A stretch of 64,000 nucleotides of DNA from Oscillospiraceae bacterium (GTDB lineage: Bacteria > Bacillota > Clostridia > Oscillospirales > Oscillospiraceae): contig JAFSUG010000012.1 in NCBI GenBank assembly GCA_017445385.1, positions 1-64,000 on the forward strand, written 5' to 3'. The translations under genes and the position numbers were made by a program. How positions within the stretch are numbered: the stretch's first letter is position 1; every line of letters starts with the position of its first letter. Shown here one piece after another: positions 36,601 to 44,585 of this stretch. A model generated the notes under the pieces. It had not been told where the DNA came from. It made no database searches and worked only from the letters and a program-made list of their open reading frames with translations.

Positions 36601-38071
36601 GGATATTGAGATCCCCATCGTTCTGACCGACGCGGAGCTGACCGGCATCGAGGTCACCGAACAGCCGGCGAAGACCACCTACGAAACGGGCGACGCGTTC
36701 GATCCCACCGGCATGGTCGTTGCTGCGACGTTTGCCGATGAAAAGACGCAGACCGTTTCCGGCTACACCGTTTCGCCCGAAACGCTTACGGCGGATACAA
36801 AGGAAGTAACGATTACTTATCGGGAAAAGACGGCAACCGTTGCCGTTACCGTTTCCGATCCGGTTCTCACCGGCATCACGGCAACCGCGCCGGCGAAGAC
36901 CGCCTACACCGCAGGCGAAGCGTTTGATCCCACCGGCATGGTCGTTACCGCAACCTATGCAAGCGGAAAGACTGAGACCGTTTCCGATTTCACCTACACC
37001 ACAGGCGCACTGACTGCCGGCACAACGGAAGTGACGATCACCTATAAGGATCAGACAACGACCGTTGCCATCACGGTTTCAGAAGCATCGTCCGCGCCTG
37101 CGCAGACGATTACGGTAACGTTCTCGCTGCTCGGCGACAGCAAGCACGGCGATAACGGCGAACTGCATACCCACAAAAACGGCAAGCTGCAAACGTGGAT
37201 CAGCCCGATGCAGGTAACCGTTCCCTCCGACGCGGCCGTGATCGACGTGATTACAAAAGCGCTCGGCATGCAGGGCATCGCCTTCCAGAATCCGGACGGC
37301 AATTATATTACGGAGATCCGCGGACTTGGCGAATTTGATAACGGCGCAAACTCCGGCTGGATGTATCTGCTCAACGGTATTCGCTCCACGCTGGGCGTTG
37401 CGGAGCAGAAGCTCCGCAGCGGCGACCGCATCGTGATGCACTACAGCGATGATTGGACGCGCGATACCGGCAACGAGCAGTTTACGCCCGGCGGCGGTGC
37501 GTCTGCCGAAACCAAGGACAACACCGATAAGACGGATAATACTGACAATACTGACAATACTGCAACAGGCGGACTGTATAACGACGTTGCGGAGACCGCA
37601 TGGTATGACGCAGCGGTGGCGTTCGTCACCGAAAAGGGCATGATGAACGGCACGGCGGCAAAGACGTTCTCGCCGGAAGCCACGATGACAAGAGCAATGC
37701 TGATGACGGTTCTCGCGCGCTATGCAGGCGAGAATACCGACGGCGGCGCAACGTGGTATGAAAAGGGTATGAACTGGGCGATGCAGAAGGGCATCTCCGA
37801 TGGTACGAACCCGAACGGTAATATCACGCGCGAGCAGCTCGTAACGATGCTGTATCGCTACGCAGGCAGCCCGGAAGCGACCGGCGAACTGAAGTTTGCG
37901 GATGCGGATACGGTGAGCAGCTACGCGGAAGCATCAATGCGCTGGGCGGTTGCAAACGGCATCGTAAACGGCATGAATGAAACGACGCTTGCGCCGCAGG
38001 CAACGGCAACGCGTGCACAGGTTGCGGCTATGCTGCAGCGGTTCGTGAACTTGATGGCAAAGAAAGCGTAA
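33650..38071 (+). CDS. B12-controlled surface protein: DUF4430 modules, Ig-like repeats, SLH anchors
   Basis: This protein has 1473 residues, starting at ATG 33650 with GGGAGG 7 nt upstream; a longer frame from 33587 would translate the terminator. It has a signal peptide (MKKIVSLLLALILVAGMLPTA). Transcobalamin-like (DUF4430) folds lie at about 27-150 and 285-420, with the clearest near 1153-1280 (NGANSGWMYLLNG, GDRIVMHYSDDW). There are two bacterial Ig-like repeats near 1000-1145 (FDPTGMVV twice) and three SLH repeats from about 1306. DUF4430 is related to the cobalamin-binding C-terminal domain of transcobalamin, so with its riboswitch this protein is likely a surface corrinoid collector. 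No B12 transporter gene is adjacent. Confidence 0.88.
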   Translation: MKKIVSLLLALILVAGMLPTAAFAADSVSVSFTAQMDGTFLTAPKDSTNVAVAKNLAESYGYTDSVTDGVSALDVLVKAHEVMFGSDFTAATATNYLAVDNGSVTVFCCTETTNFGFAVNGAAPVDTAKIVKTTGYPDSYLGLNVAQAPVNDGDRVDFFVYADSDALDYYTWFTDASEARIESMQIEKNQPFELTLAGIMYGHYGMAIDDKYRDGSMTDVSDFEDLEVVLVDAETGETKSFNPAVTLDADGCCEITLSEDGEYLLSVLSDEYVNVIMPQLPVTVGALTPAPIDITVNVTISKYGKFVKDQNGDDVALLPIRLTGKAAYTIDDALTAAHEALYEGGAAAGYGSVDGQYGKSMTKLWGDNSVMFGYQIDGGKTYVGDLTTAVTDGCTLDAYIMQSSYPDSEAYARFEQTTATAELGKPFALTLEESYWDANFNMLFKACADAEITVNGAATAQKTDENGKASIVFTEPGQYLVSAEKTKTVSKKTVTAITAPVCVVTVEDPTNAQITVPSDAKLWVGEKNFTGYNFKLFDTVAPTYSKVDGETTTYFYTLTNNKWYQYRATDDTHATTAGVFQYKAASGYTNTVEMSDSKDTIVRDVTANSGYNTGDVYLNINPQGWLQMAKGDTHQMINLRRWEIVDNVTANNFVEPDYHYTVIDETGKTSSGVVTVSDSGVVTAVGEGTAIVLVTYDALNAPKAAGGPLFGAIWPENTGVFVVTVGESGSFETGMTINEGQNDAMSKLSGDAIDAEHDVIYYVGETGAYTFTPAVSHYLVSVANPTVGDKLTFTGFKSVSPNADGTVTVPLTEGRNIVKLEQGGKTAYQVITAKPVSVTVNGGDPVHPGDKLKIEFDRLYHPANKIAGVYNMNAVALYKDVNGETEKIAGSTPAQYNFASNAKSQTVASYMTVKSVWGAPSYAVGAALIIPEDYTADTFTLSGGVIAITGFGDHIGNHRGITLENGKAPNLNAKAREAYFGTLPDIEIPIVLTDAELTGIEVTEQPAKTTYETGDAFDPTGMVVAATFADEKTQTVSGYTVSPETLTADTKEVTITYREKTATVAVTVSDPVLTGITATAPAKTAYTAGEAFDPTGMVVTATYASGKTETVSDFTYTTGALTAGTTEVTITYKDQTTTVAITVSEASSAPAQTITVTFSLLGDSKHGDNGELHTHKNGKLQTWISPMQVTVPSDAAVIDVITKALGMQGIAFQNPDGNYITEIRGLGEFDNGANSGWMYLLNGIRSTLGVAEQKLRSGDRIVMHYSDDWTRDTGNEQFTPGGGASAETKDNTDKTDNTDNTDNTATGGLYNDVAETAWYDAAVAFVTEKGMMNGTAAKTFSPEATMTRAMLMTVLARYAGENTDGGATWYEKGMNWAMQKGISDGTNPNGNITREQLVTMLYRYAGSPEATGELKFADADTVSSYAEASMRWAVANGIVNGMNETTLAPQATATRAQVAAMLQRFVNLMAKKA

Positions 38072-38084
38072 AAGCAAGAACAGC

Positions 38085-38119
38085 AAAAAACACCGTTGGC
38101 TACAGCCAACGGTGTTTTT
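38085..38119. terminator. Bidirectional terminator after the DUF4430 protein
   Basis: AAAAAACACCGTTGGC and GCCAACGGTGTTTTT pair around TACA, between two convergent genes. Confidence 0.9.
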
Positions 38120-38126
38120 CTATGCA

Positions 38127-39566
38127 TTATTCAATTCCGGCGGCGAGCTTCACGCAGCGGTATGCGCCGTCGTAGTAGCCGGATTTTTTGAGATCGAGGA
38201 TCTGGTCGCACAGGTGCGGCAGAATTTCGCGGTCGGTCAGCAGGCGGTCAAGCGCGCCGCACAGGCTCTTTGCCGTAACGTATTCGCCCGTGGAATCGCC
38301 GAACTCGCGCCCGTGGATCGCGCCGTAGACCTCGTGCCCGCCGATGTGCTTCATAAACAGCTTCGGGATCGGATAGTACACAAGCTCGCTCGGCTTTGTG
38401 ATCATCAGATCGCTGACCGGCATCAGCAGATTCGTGGAATAAACTGCCTGGAAAATATCGTCGTTGCAGATCAGATAAATGCCCGATGCCTCGCTCGTGC
38501 GCATCTGCTCCGCGCGCTGCTTCAAGCCTTCAAAGTCGTTGCGCAGCGTTGTAACGTCCTCGCGGCCGCCAAACCGCGCAAGCATATGCTCGTAAACGCC
38601 GGCGTGATCGCCGAGGTTGAGCAGCAGCGCAACCTGCTTGCGTTCAACGTAGGGCAGCAGATGATCGATCATCGCTTCAAACAGGTCCGCGCCTGCGCCT
38701 GCGCCGCCCACGTTCATCAAAATGCGCAGCGGCGCGCCGCCTGCGGCGCGTTCCTTGCGCAGCCGATTGTCCTCTTCCAGGTTGCAGAGCAGCTCATGGT
38801 CCACATAGCAGCCGACCATCTTGAGCTGATCTTCCGGAATGCCCTTCAGCGGCGTTTTTGCAAAGCCCTCCAGCGTTTTATAACCGAGGTAGGCAAACGG
38901 CGTCTGCACGGTGTGGATCGCGCCCTCGCTGAGGTGCAGCCCCATCGGCCAATTGTCGGGAATTGCGTTGACAACGTGCGTCAGTCCGGCGTGAACCGCC
39001 GCCTGGCTGGGCCAAACGTGCGTTGCGATATAGGGAACGTCCTTCGGGATATTCTTGAAAATCGGGACGAGCAGCTCGCTGTTTTTCTGGTCCTTCGCGT
39101 TGTAGGTGATCTTCTTAAAGCCTTCGCTGTTGAGCGGCTCCCAAACGAAGTGGTTAAAGAGCTTCGATTTCTGCGAAATGCGCGATGCAAGCGAATACAG
39201 ATCGTTCTGCTCGCGGATCATTTTCGAGCCGGTTGCGTCAAACGATGCAAGATCCAGCCAGTACGGCGTGAAGCCGAGCGCACGCGCGGCGGACGCCATT
39301 GCGATGGAGATGCGGTAATGACCGAAGCCCATGCGGATGTTGCCAACGATCAGCGGATTTTCCGCGAACGGCTCGTTCTCCGCGCCGAAGACGATGTTCT
39401 GCGCGCCGATGTGGGACAGCGCATCAATGGGCCGAAAGGAAAGTCGATAGTCGGCGGCGGAATCATCGCCGTACTTCTTTTGATAGGATGCCTTGCTCCT
39501 TTCGGCGGCGGCGACGGTTTTCGCGTCGATCGGGTTGCCGAAAATCATGCTTGTTTTGTCGGTCAT
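38127..39566 (-). CDS. Unknown 479-residue protein with GT-B-like features, in a sugar operon
   Basis: The protein is soluble, with no signal. The block VGNIRMGFGHYRISIAMASAA near residue 73 resembles the N-terminal loop of MGDG-synthase-type (GT28-like) glycosyltransferases. The second half has an ILMNVGGAGAGADLFEAM loop (near 283) and a late MITKPSELVYYPIP segment, as expected of a nucleotide-sugar-binding GT-B C-domain. The assignment is by pattern only; families known as DUF69xx in Clostridia look alike. It overlaps the GH36 gene by 4 nt (ATGA). It may therefore be a phosphorylase- or transferase-like step on the sugar handled by that operon. Confidence 0.6.
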   Translation of the reverse strand: MTDKTSMIFGNPIDAKTVAAAERSKASYQKKYGDDSAADYRLSFRPIDALSHIGAQNIVFGAENEPFAENPLIVGNIRMGFGHYRISIAMASAARALGFTPYWLDLASFDATGSKMIREQNDLYSLASRISQKSKLFNHFVWEPLNSEGFKKITYNAKDQKNSELLVPIFKNIPKDVPYIATHVWPSQAAVHAGLTHVVNAIPDNWPMGLHLSEGAIHTVQTPFAYLGYKTLEGFAKTPLKGIPEDQLKMVGCYVDHELLCNLEEDNRLRKERAAGGAPLRILMNVGGAGAGADLFEAMIDHLLPYVERKQVALLLNLGDHAGVYEHMLARFGGREDVTTLRNDFEGLKQRAEQMRTSEASGIYLICNDDIFQAVYSTNLLMPVSDLMITKPSELVYYPIPKLFMKHIGGHEVYGAIHGREFGDSTGEYVTAKSLCGALDRLLTDREILPHLCDQILDLKKSGYYDGAYRCVKLAAGIE

Positions 39567-41206
39567 AACAAGATGCCCCTTTCCGTGTCGTATTGCAACT
39601 TCGCGTCTTCGCCGTTTATGCGATAGGATACGGTGATGATATCGCCTTTGCGCGAAAAGTCCGTAATAGCGGCGTGCTGAAACAGGTCCAGCGCGCTTGC
39701 CAGCTGCGCGCGTTTCTCGTCGTCATATTCGGCGATGTTGTCCGAGGTCATCATCACGCTGCCGAACAGCGCGTCGATCGTAATCATCGCCTGCCGCTGC
39801 GCTTTCGTCAGCGAGAGGTTGTCGTCCCGGAGAAGAAACACGTCCGGATCGTTGCCGAAGAAGCGGCCGTCCATGAACGAGCGGTAAACGGTGTTTTGCA
39901 GCGTGACCTTCGTGGAAACGCGCTCCCGATGCATCCGACGCATATACCATTCATCGTCGAATTTCAGCGATACGTCCGGGCCGATACGCAAGTAGTCAAA
40001 TTTTTCGGTTGCATTAAATACCGTTGCGCCGCAGCCGAGGATCAGCCGATCGCCCAGCGCATCGCGCAGGAAGGCGTATGCATCTTCGGCGGCACGGCTT
40101 CGCGTTTTTCCGTCGTAGTCGGGAAGGTTTGCCGCGTAGAGGAAGTCCAGTTTGAAGAAATCGAACCCCATGTCTGCATAGTGGCGCAGGCAGGTGCGGA
40201 TATAGTCCAGCACGTCCGGGTTTTCCAGATCGAGCGCGTAAAAGCCGCTCCAGTTCGAGCCGCACTTGACGGGCTTACCGTCCGGCCCGAGTTTGAACCA
40301 GTCGGGATGCTCCGCGTAAAGGCGGCTTTTTTCCTCCGCAACGAACGGCGCAAGCCAGATGCCTGCCAAATAGCCTTTTGCGTGCGTTTTTTCCACGATG
40401 GGGGCAAGCCCGTTCGGGAATTTCCGCGCGTCAACATCCAGCCAGTCGCCGACGAAGGTTTCGTACCCGTCGTCGATCTGGAACAGATCAAACCGATCGT
40501 CCAGCGCCTCAAGATCCCGAAGCAGAATTTCCTCGTAGATGTTCTGATAATAATTGTACCAGGAGGTATACCCGAAGAGTTTTCGCATCGGTTTCTTCGG
40601 GAAGTGGCGATCCATCAGGCGGATACCCTCCGCGTAATTGCCGGCGTACAGATAATCGCAAACCGTATACGATTCGCCTTCTTGCAGACGCACGCCGCGA
40701 ATATCGCTCACAAGGGAAACCGCGCCCTCGCGGCGCACGACTTCGGCGATGAGGTAGGCGTTTCGACTGTTGAGGCTCAGAACGAACGCTTCGTTCGTTC
40801 CTTTCACATAGAACACATCGTAGCCGTGCAGGATGCGCTTGTTGTATTCGTAAAATACCGCGTCGCCGTAGCGGTCCAGCGCGAAACTGCGCACGAGTGG
40901 CTTCGGCAGCCGCCGAACGTCACGCTCTCTTGCGTCGCCGTAAAACTCGCGCGTTTCCGTCCAGGACTGGTAGCCGTTGATGAAGTACAGGTCGCCCTTG
41001 GGATCGGGATCGGCGCGATCGGAACGGGTGAAAAAATCGTGCGCTGTTTCCCGATAATCGCACAGTTCTATCGGTACGTTCGCGCGGACGGTAACCGTTC
41101 TGCGCTCGCCGCTGTCGGAAACGGTCAGCGTGAGATCGTCCGTGCCTTCGCGGTAGGTATGCACATCGTTGCCTTTGCGGTAGGTCAGTTCAAATTTGCA
41201 GTTCAT
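39563..41206 (-). CDS. GH36-family alpha-galactosidase-like glycosidase
   Basis: This is a 547-residue cytosolic enzyme with no signal peptide. It has the GH36 (beta/alpha)8 core: LFQIDDGYE near 240, GIWLAPFVAE near 275, the likely nucleophile D354 in DFFKLDFLYAA, and the likely acid/base D411 in RIGPDVSLKF. It is shorter than the ~700 residues of typical GH36 because the N-terminal beta-supersandwich is reduced. Probable substrates are alpha-galactosides imported by the adjacent GPH transporter. It overlaps both neighbours by 4 nt, so all three proteins are translationally coupled. Confidence 0.85.
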   Translation of the reverse strand: MNCKFELTYRKGNDVHTYREGTDDLTLTVSDSGERRTVTVRANVPIELCDYRETAHDFFTRSDRADPDPKGDLYFINGYQSWTETREFYGDARERDVRRLPKPLVRSFALDRYGDAVFYEYNKRILHGYDVFYVKGTNEAFVLSLNSRNAYLIAEVVRREGAVSLVSDIRGVRLQEGESYTVCDYLYAGNYAEGIRLMDRHFPKKPMRKLFGYTSWYNYYQNIYEEILLRDLEALDDRFDLFQIDDGYETFVGDWLDVDARKFPNGLAPIVEKTHAKGYLAGIWLAPFVAEEKSRLYAEHPDWFKLGPDGKPVKCGSNWSGFYALDLENPDVLDYIRTCLRHYADMGFDFFKLDFLYAANLPDYDGKTRSRAAEDAYAFLRDALGDRLILGCGATVFNATEKFDYLRIGPDVSLKFDDEWYMRRMHRERVSTKVTLQNTVYRSFMDGRFFGNDPDVFLLRDDNLSLTKAQRQAMITIDALFGSVMMTSDNIAEYDDEKRAQLASALDLFQHAAITDFSRKGDIITVSYRINGEDAKLQYDTERGILL

Positions 41207-42597
41207 TGCGCTTCCTTCTTATCGCCGATCTTGCGCATGATGCCCTTTTCGTCGTACAGCGCAAGGATCACCGCGCCCAGCACGCAGAAGACCACTGCCG
41301 CGACCGCAACGATCGTAAGGCCCTGCGGCGATGCGGTGATGTCGTTCGCGGAGGTGCTCTGCACCGTGCCGATGATTGCAAGCGAGGTGAATACCAGCAT
41401 TGCGATGGATTGACCCCACTTCATTGCGAAGGTACGCGCCGCGAAGAACATACCCTCTTTGTTTTCGCCGGTGTCGATGCCGTCGGCTTCGGCAACGTCG
41501 GCAACGATGGACTGCGGAATGATGCCGAGCAGCGCCATCGGGAACGCGGCAAGCACGCAGATCACAACGCCGAATACGATGCCGGGCAAAACGTGCGTGC
41601 GGATCAGCGCGGTGATGAGATAGGCAAGCGCAAGGCCGAGGAAGCCGAGGATCGTCAGCTTCTTTTTGCCGAACTTGCGAACCAAGCCCGAAACGAACGG
41701 ATAGAACACGGCGGAGAGAACCGTCATGCCGCCCATGAAGAGCATCGTATAGCTTTCGTCAAGCTCCATGGAAACCTTTACGAAGAACGGAAGTCCCGTC
41801 TGGAAGAGCGTGAGTCCGATCCAGTACATAATGTCCGAACCGACGAAAACGCGGAAGTTGCGGTTGCGGAAGGTTGCTGCAAGCGCTTTGAACATATTGG
41901 AATTGGCGGGTTTTGTATCAACAAATTCTTTTTCCTTCAGCGCGAACGTAGGCAGCAGCATTGCCGCGCATGCGATCACTGCCAGGACGATGAAGCAGAT
42001 GCGGTAGCTCCAGCCGTAGCCGACTGCGCCGCGCAGCATGCCGGAAAATACGAACGGCGTATAAGCAAGCAGCGTGCCCGCGAAGAACGTCAGCGAGATC
42101 GCGGTGGAGATGAACATACGGTCGTCCTGCGTTTTGCCGAATTCGGAGATCAGCGCGTTATAGGGCGTGCAGTACATCGTCATGAACAGGTAGAACAGAA
42201 CGATAAAAACCGAGATCCATGCAACGTTGATGCCGCTGATGGCTTCAACCGGCGCGCAGAACAGCAGAACCGTTACAACGGAAAGCGGAATGGCGGCTTT
42301 CTGCATAAACGGAATGCGGCGGCCTCTGGGGTTGCGGCTGCGGTCGCTGAGGTTTGCGATCAGCGGATCGGTCACGGCATCAAAAATGCGGCTGAGCGCC
42401 GTGATGAGACCGAGGATCGTCAAAAAGCCGAACACAACCAGCCCGGGCGTGATATACTGGGTTGCGCCGGACGCAATATCGCCCTGCGTGGGGAGATAGA
42501 ACGTGACGAGCCAGGCGTTTATAACGCCGCTGAGCGTTGCCCAGCCAAGCTGGCCGATGGCAAAGATGATCATTTGTTTTTTCGTAAGACGTTTCAT
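41203..42597 (-). CDS. GPH-family (MelB-like) sugar:cation symporter
   Basis: This 464-residue protein has about 12 membrane helices. The GPH motif area DAVTDPLIANLSDRSRNPRGRRIPFM lies near residues 70-95, and the family's central loop has ALAATFRNRNFRVFVGSDI. Such carriers import glycosides together with sodium or protons. AGGAGG precedes the ATG. It is the second gene of the TetR - GPH - GH36 - unknown operon, 13 nt after tetR, and presumably brings in the substrate of the glycosidase. Confidence 0.92.
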   Translation of the reverse strand: MKRLTKKQMIIFAIGQLGWATLSGVINAWLVTFYLPTQGDIASGATQYITPGLVVFGFLTILGLITALSRIFDAVTDPLIANLSDRSRNPRGRRIPFMQKAAIPLSVVTVLLFCAPVEAISGINVAWISVFIVLFYLFMTMYCTPYNALISEFGKTQDDRMFISTAISLTFFAGTLLAYTPFVFSGMLRGAVGYGWSYRICFIVLAVIACAAMLLPTFALKEKEFVDTKPANSNMFKALAATFRNRNFRVFVGSDIMYWIGLTLFQTGLPFFVKVSMELDESYTMLFMGGMTVLSAVFYPFVSGLVRKFGKKKLTILGFLGLALAYLITALIRTHVLPGIVFGVVICVLAAFPMALLGIIPQSIVADVAEADGIDTGENKEGMFFAARTFAMKWGQSIAMLVFTSLAIIGTVQSTSANDITASPQGLTIVAVAAVVFCVLGAVILALYDEKGIMRKIGDKKEAQ

Positions 42598-42610
42598 GGG
42601 TTGCTTCCTC

Positions 42611-43216
42611 CTACTTTTTCTTTACGGAATCAAGAATCAGCCGGGTCAAGGTCTTGATTTCCGCGCCGGGGTCGATTGCGGCATCTTGCCGAACAATGCG
42701 GCTTTCCGCCGCTAATTTTTTGCAAAGAGAGAGCATCGCATGGGTTGTTGCGCTGTAAAACAGCTCGGGATCATCGAGCTTCCGAACGGAGCCGTCCGCA
42801 ATGCCTTCGCGGTAAAAGGCAAAGAACGCTTCGCGGAAACGGTCAAAATTATCCTGATATTCTTCCATTTCCGTAATGCCTTCGCTGATGCAGTAAGCGT
42901 CAAAATCGCTCAAAAAGCGATATAATTCCGGGCGCACGCGGAACATCGCCAGATACGTGCCGTAAAAATGCGCGATCTTTCCGAACCCATCCGTTTGCAC
43001 GGGGGAGAGAAATTCCCGCCCGACCTCCGCCTGCAGCTTTACCGCGCAGGCAACCAGCAGATTTGCCCGATTCGAGAAGTAGCGGTAGATCGTTGCCTCG
43101 CCAACGCCGGAGGCGGCTGCAACGTCGCGGATCGTAACTGCCGCAATCGGCTTTTTCAGAAAAAGTTCAATTGCGGCGTCGGTGACAAAGCCGCGTTTTG
43201 CGTCTTGCATCGTCAT
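42611..43216 (-). CDS. TetR-family repressor of the glycoside operon
   Basis: This 201-residue protein has the TetR helix-turn-helix at about 20-50 (TIRDVAAASGVGEATIYRYFSNRANLLVA) and an all-helical ligand domain. The start at 43216 has AGGAG 7 nt upstream; a longer frame reaches into the operator. It is the first gene of the operon, and a perfect 15+15 bp palindrome overlaps its promoter, so it most likely represses itself and the three sugar genes until the inducer appears. Confidence 0.92.
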   Translation of the reverse strand: MTMQDAKRGFVTDAAIELFLKKPIAAVTIRDVAAASGVGEATIYRYFSNRANLLVACAVKLQAEVGREFLSPVQTDGFGKIAHFYGTYLAMFRVRPELYRFLSDFDAYCISEGITEMEEYQDNFDRFREAFFAFYREGIADGSVRKLDDPELFYSATTHAMLSLCKKLAAESRIVRQDAAIDPGAEIKTLTRLILDSVKKK

Positions 43217-43242
43217 AAAAAACTCCTGAATGATAGTTTGCA

Positions 43243-43275
43243 TATCGTATTGATAGATCGTCTATCAATACGATA
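43243..43275. promoter_or_regulatory. TetR operator: perfect 15+15 bp palindrome
   Basis: TATCGTATTGATAGA, three bases, then its exact complement TCTATCAATACGATA. It is 27 nt before the repressor start codon. Confidence 0.85.
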
Positions 43276-43299
43276 CCATGCAGTTGTCTGTTTCGTCAA
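43270..43299 (-). promoter_or_regulatory. Promoter of the TetR-sugar operon
   Basis: TTGACG (43294-43299), an 18-nt spacer and TATCGT (43270-43275). The -10 box is the outer end of the palindrome, so repressor and polymerase would compete. Confidence 0.55.
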
Positions 43300-43314
43300 G
43301 GGGTCCTTACAATA

Positions 43315-43343
43315 TTTACAAGAAAAGTTTGCTGTGATATGAT
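43315..43343 (+). promoter_or_regulatory. Promoter of the LMW phosphatase gene
   Basis: TTTACA (43315-43320), 17 nt and TATGAT (43338-43343), 40 nt before the start codon and divergent from the TetR promoter. Confidence 0.6.
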
Positions 43344-43383
43344 TAGAACTGCCGCAAAACGCGGCAGGAAACGGAGAATCGCT

Positions 43384-43824
43384 ATGACAAAAATATTATT
43401 TATCTGCCACGGCAATATCTGCCGCAGTCCGATGGCGGAGTTTATATTCCGCGATCTCGCGGAGAAAAACGGCGTGAGCGATCAGTTTATCGTTGCCTCC
43501 GCCGCAACGAGCACGGAGGAAATCGGAAATCCGGTCTATGCGCCTGCGCGGAACGAGCTTGCGCGCCATGGACTCGGCTGCAAAGGCAAATACGCCGTTC
43601 AGGTTACGCGCGCGGATTACCTCGCGTATGATCGGCTGATCTGCATGGACGGTTATAACGTCCGCAATCTGCTGCGCCTGCTCGGCGGCGATCCGGCGGG
43701 AAAAGTGGAAAAGCTGCTGGAAAAGGACGTGGAAGACCCGTGGTATACGGGGAACTTCGAAAAGGTCTATGCGCAGATCGAGGAAGGCTGCAAGGCGCTT
43801 TTGCAGGCGTATCTGCATAAGTAA
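43384..43824 (+). CDS. Low-molecular-weight protein tyrosine phosphatase
   Basis: This is a 146-residue protein with the P-loop C8-x5-R14-S15 (FICHGNICRSPMAEF) and the general-acid loop VEDPWYTG near 118. The length is that of the family. The start MTKILF is set by GGAGA upstream. In Clostridia these enzymes act on phosphotyrosine or phosphoarginine; no kinase gene is adjacent. It is followed 17 nt later by the C26 hydrolase gene. Confidence 0.92.
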   Translation: MTKILFICHGNICRSPMAEFIFRDLAEKNGVSDQFIVASAATSTEEIGNPVYAPARNELARHGLGCKGKYAVQVTRADYLAYDRLICMDGYNVRNLLRLLGGDPAGKVEKLLEKDVEDPWYTGNFEKVYAQIEEGCKALLQAYLHK

Positions 43825-43841
43825 GCAGGGAGGGATTTACC

Positions 43842-44477
43842 ATCTGTAGGCTTTGGATTCCGGCGGAAAATGCGAAAAACTATGAAGATGCGCTGAGGCA
43901 GCTCGGCGCAGATGTGACCGTATGCGTTCAGGCGCTTACCCCTGCCGGCTTTGACGGTTTGCTTCTGCCGGGCGGCGGCGATCTCGATCCTGCCCGCTAC
44001 GGGCAGGAGCTGCGCGGAAGCATTGCGCCCGATCCCGATCTTGATCGGTTGCAGCTCGATGCGCTCGGCGCGTTCGCGCAGGCGAAAAAGCCGGTGTTCG
44101 GCATTTGCCGCGGCTTGCAGGTAATCAACGTCTTTTTCGGCGGTACGCTTGTGCAGGATTTGCCGCAGGGGTATCATCAATATATTGGCTGCGATCAGGT
44201 GCATGAAACGATCGCAGAGGCGAACAGCTTTCTCGCCGCGCTCTACGGCGAGCGGTTTTCCGTAAACAGTGCGCACCATCAGGCAATCGATGCGCTTGGG
44301 AACGGTCTTCAAGCCGTGCAGCACGCGATGGATGGTGTGATCGAGGCGATCCGCCATACCGAGCTTCCCGTCTGGGCGGTGCAGTGGCACCCGGAGCGGA
44401 TGTGCTTTCGCCATGCGCGGGCGGACTGTGTGGACGGCAGCGTAGTGCTGCGGTGGTTTTTGGCGCAATGCAAATAG
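43842..44477 (+). CDS. Class I glutamine amidotransferase-like hydrolase (C26), apparent ATC start
   Basis: With the start at 43842 the protein has 211 residues. The catalytic triad is visible: Cys in FGICRGLQVINVFFGG, and His/Glu in VQWHPERM. This fits peptidase C26 (gamma-glutamyl-GABA hydrolase type). The conventional start, GTG 43914, would remove the first beta-strand and has no ribosome site. The paralogue at 56676 aligns from codon ICRLWIPAEN onward, directly at an ATC placed 7 nt after GGGAGGG. Either ATC initiates, or one base is an error for ATG. The substrate is presumably a gamma-glutamyl amide. Confidence 0.78.
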   Translation: MCRLWIPAENAKNYEDALRQLGADVTVCVQALTPAGFDGLLLPGGGDLDPARYGQELRGSIAPDPDLDRLQLDALGAFAQAKKPVFGICRGLQVINVFFGGTLVQDLPQGYHQYIGCDQVHETIAEANSFLAALYGERFSVNSAHHQAIDALGNGLQAVQHAMDGVIEAIRHTELPVWAVQWHPERMCFRHARADCVDGSVVLRWFLAQCK

Positions 44478-44480
44478 CGG

Positions 44481-44518
44481 AAAAGCGTCTGTTTCCATCA
44501 GAAACAGACGCTTTTTTT
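44481..44518 (+). terminator. Terminator after the first C26 hydrolase
   Basis: AAAAGCGTCTGTTTC and GAAACAGACGCTTTTTTT form a 12-13 bp stem with loop CATCA and a T7 tail. Confidence 0.9.
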
Positions 44519-44585
44519 GCGCGTTCGACACGGGAAATATTTCCCACATCTTGTGTTTCGACAAGTTTCACGCACAAAATGTGGT

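Noticed and set aside
43914..44477. GTG 43914 as start of the C26 gene
   Set aside because: It lacks a ribosome site and removes the first beta-strand that the paralogue at 56676 retains.
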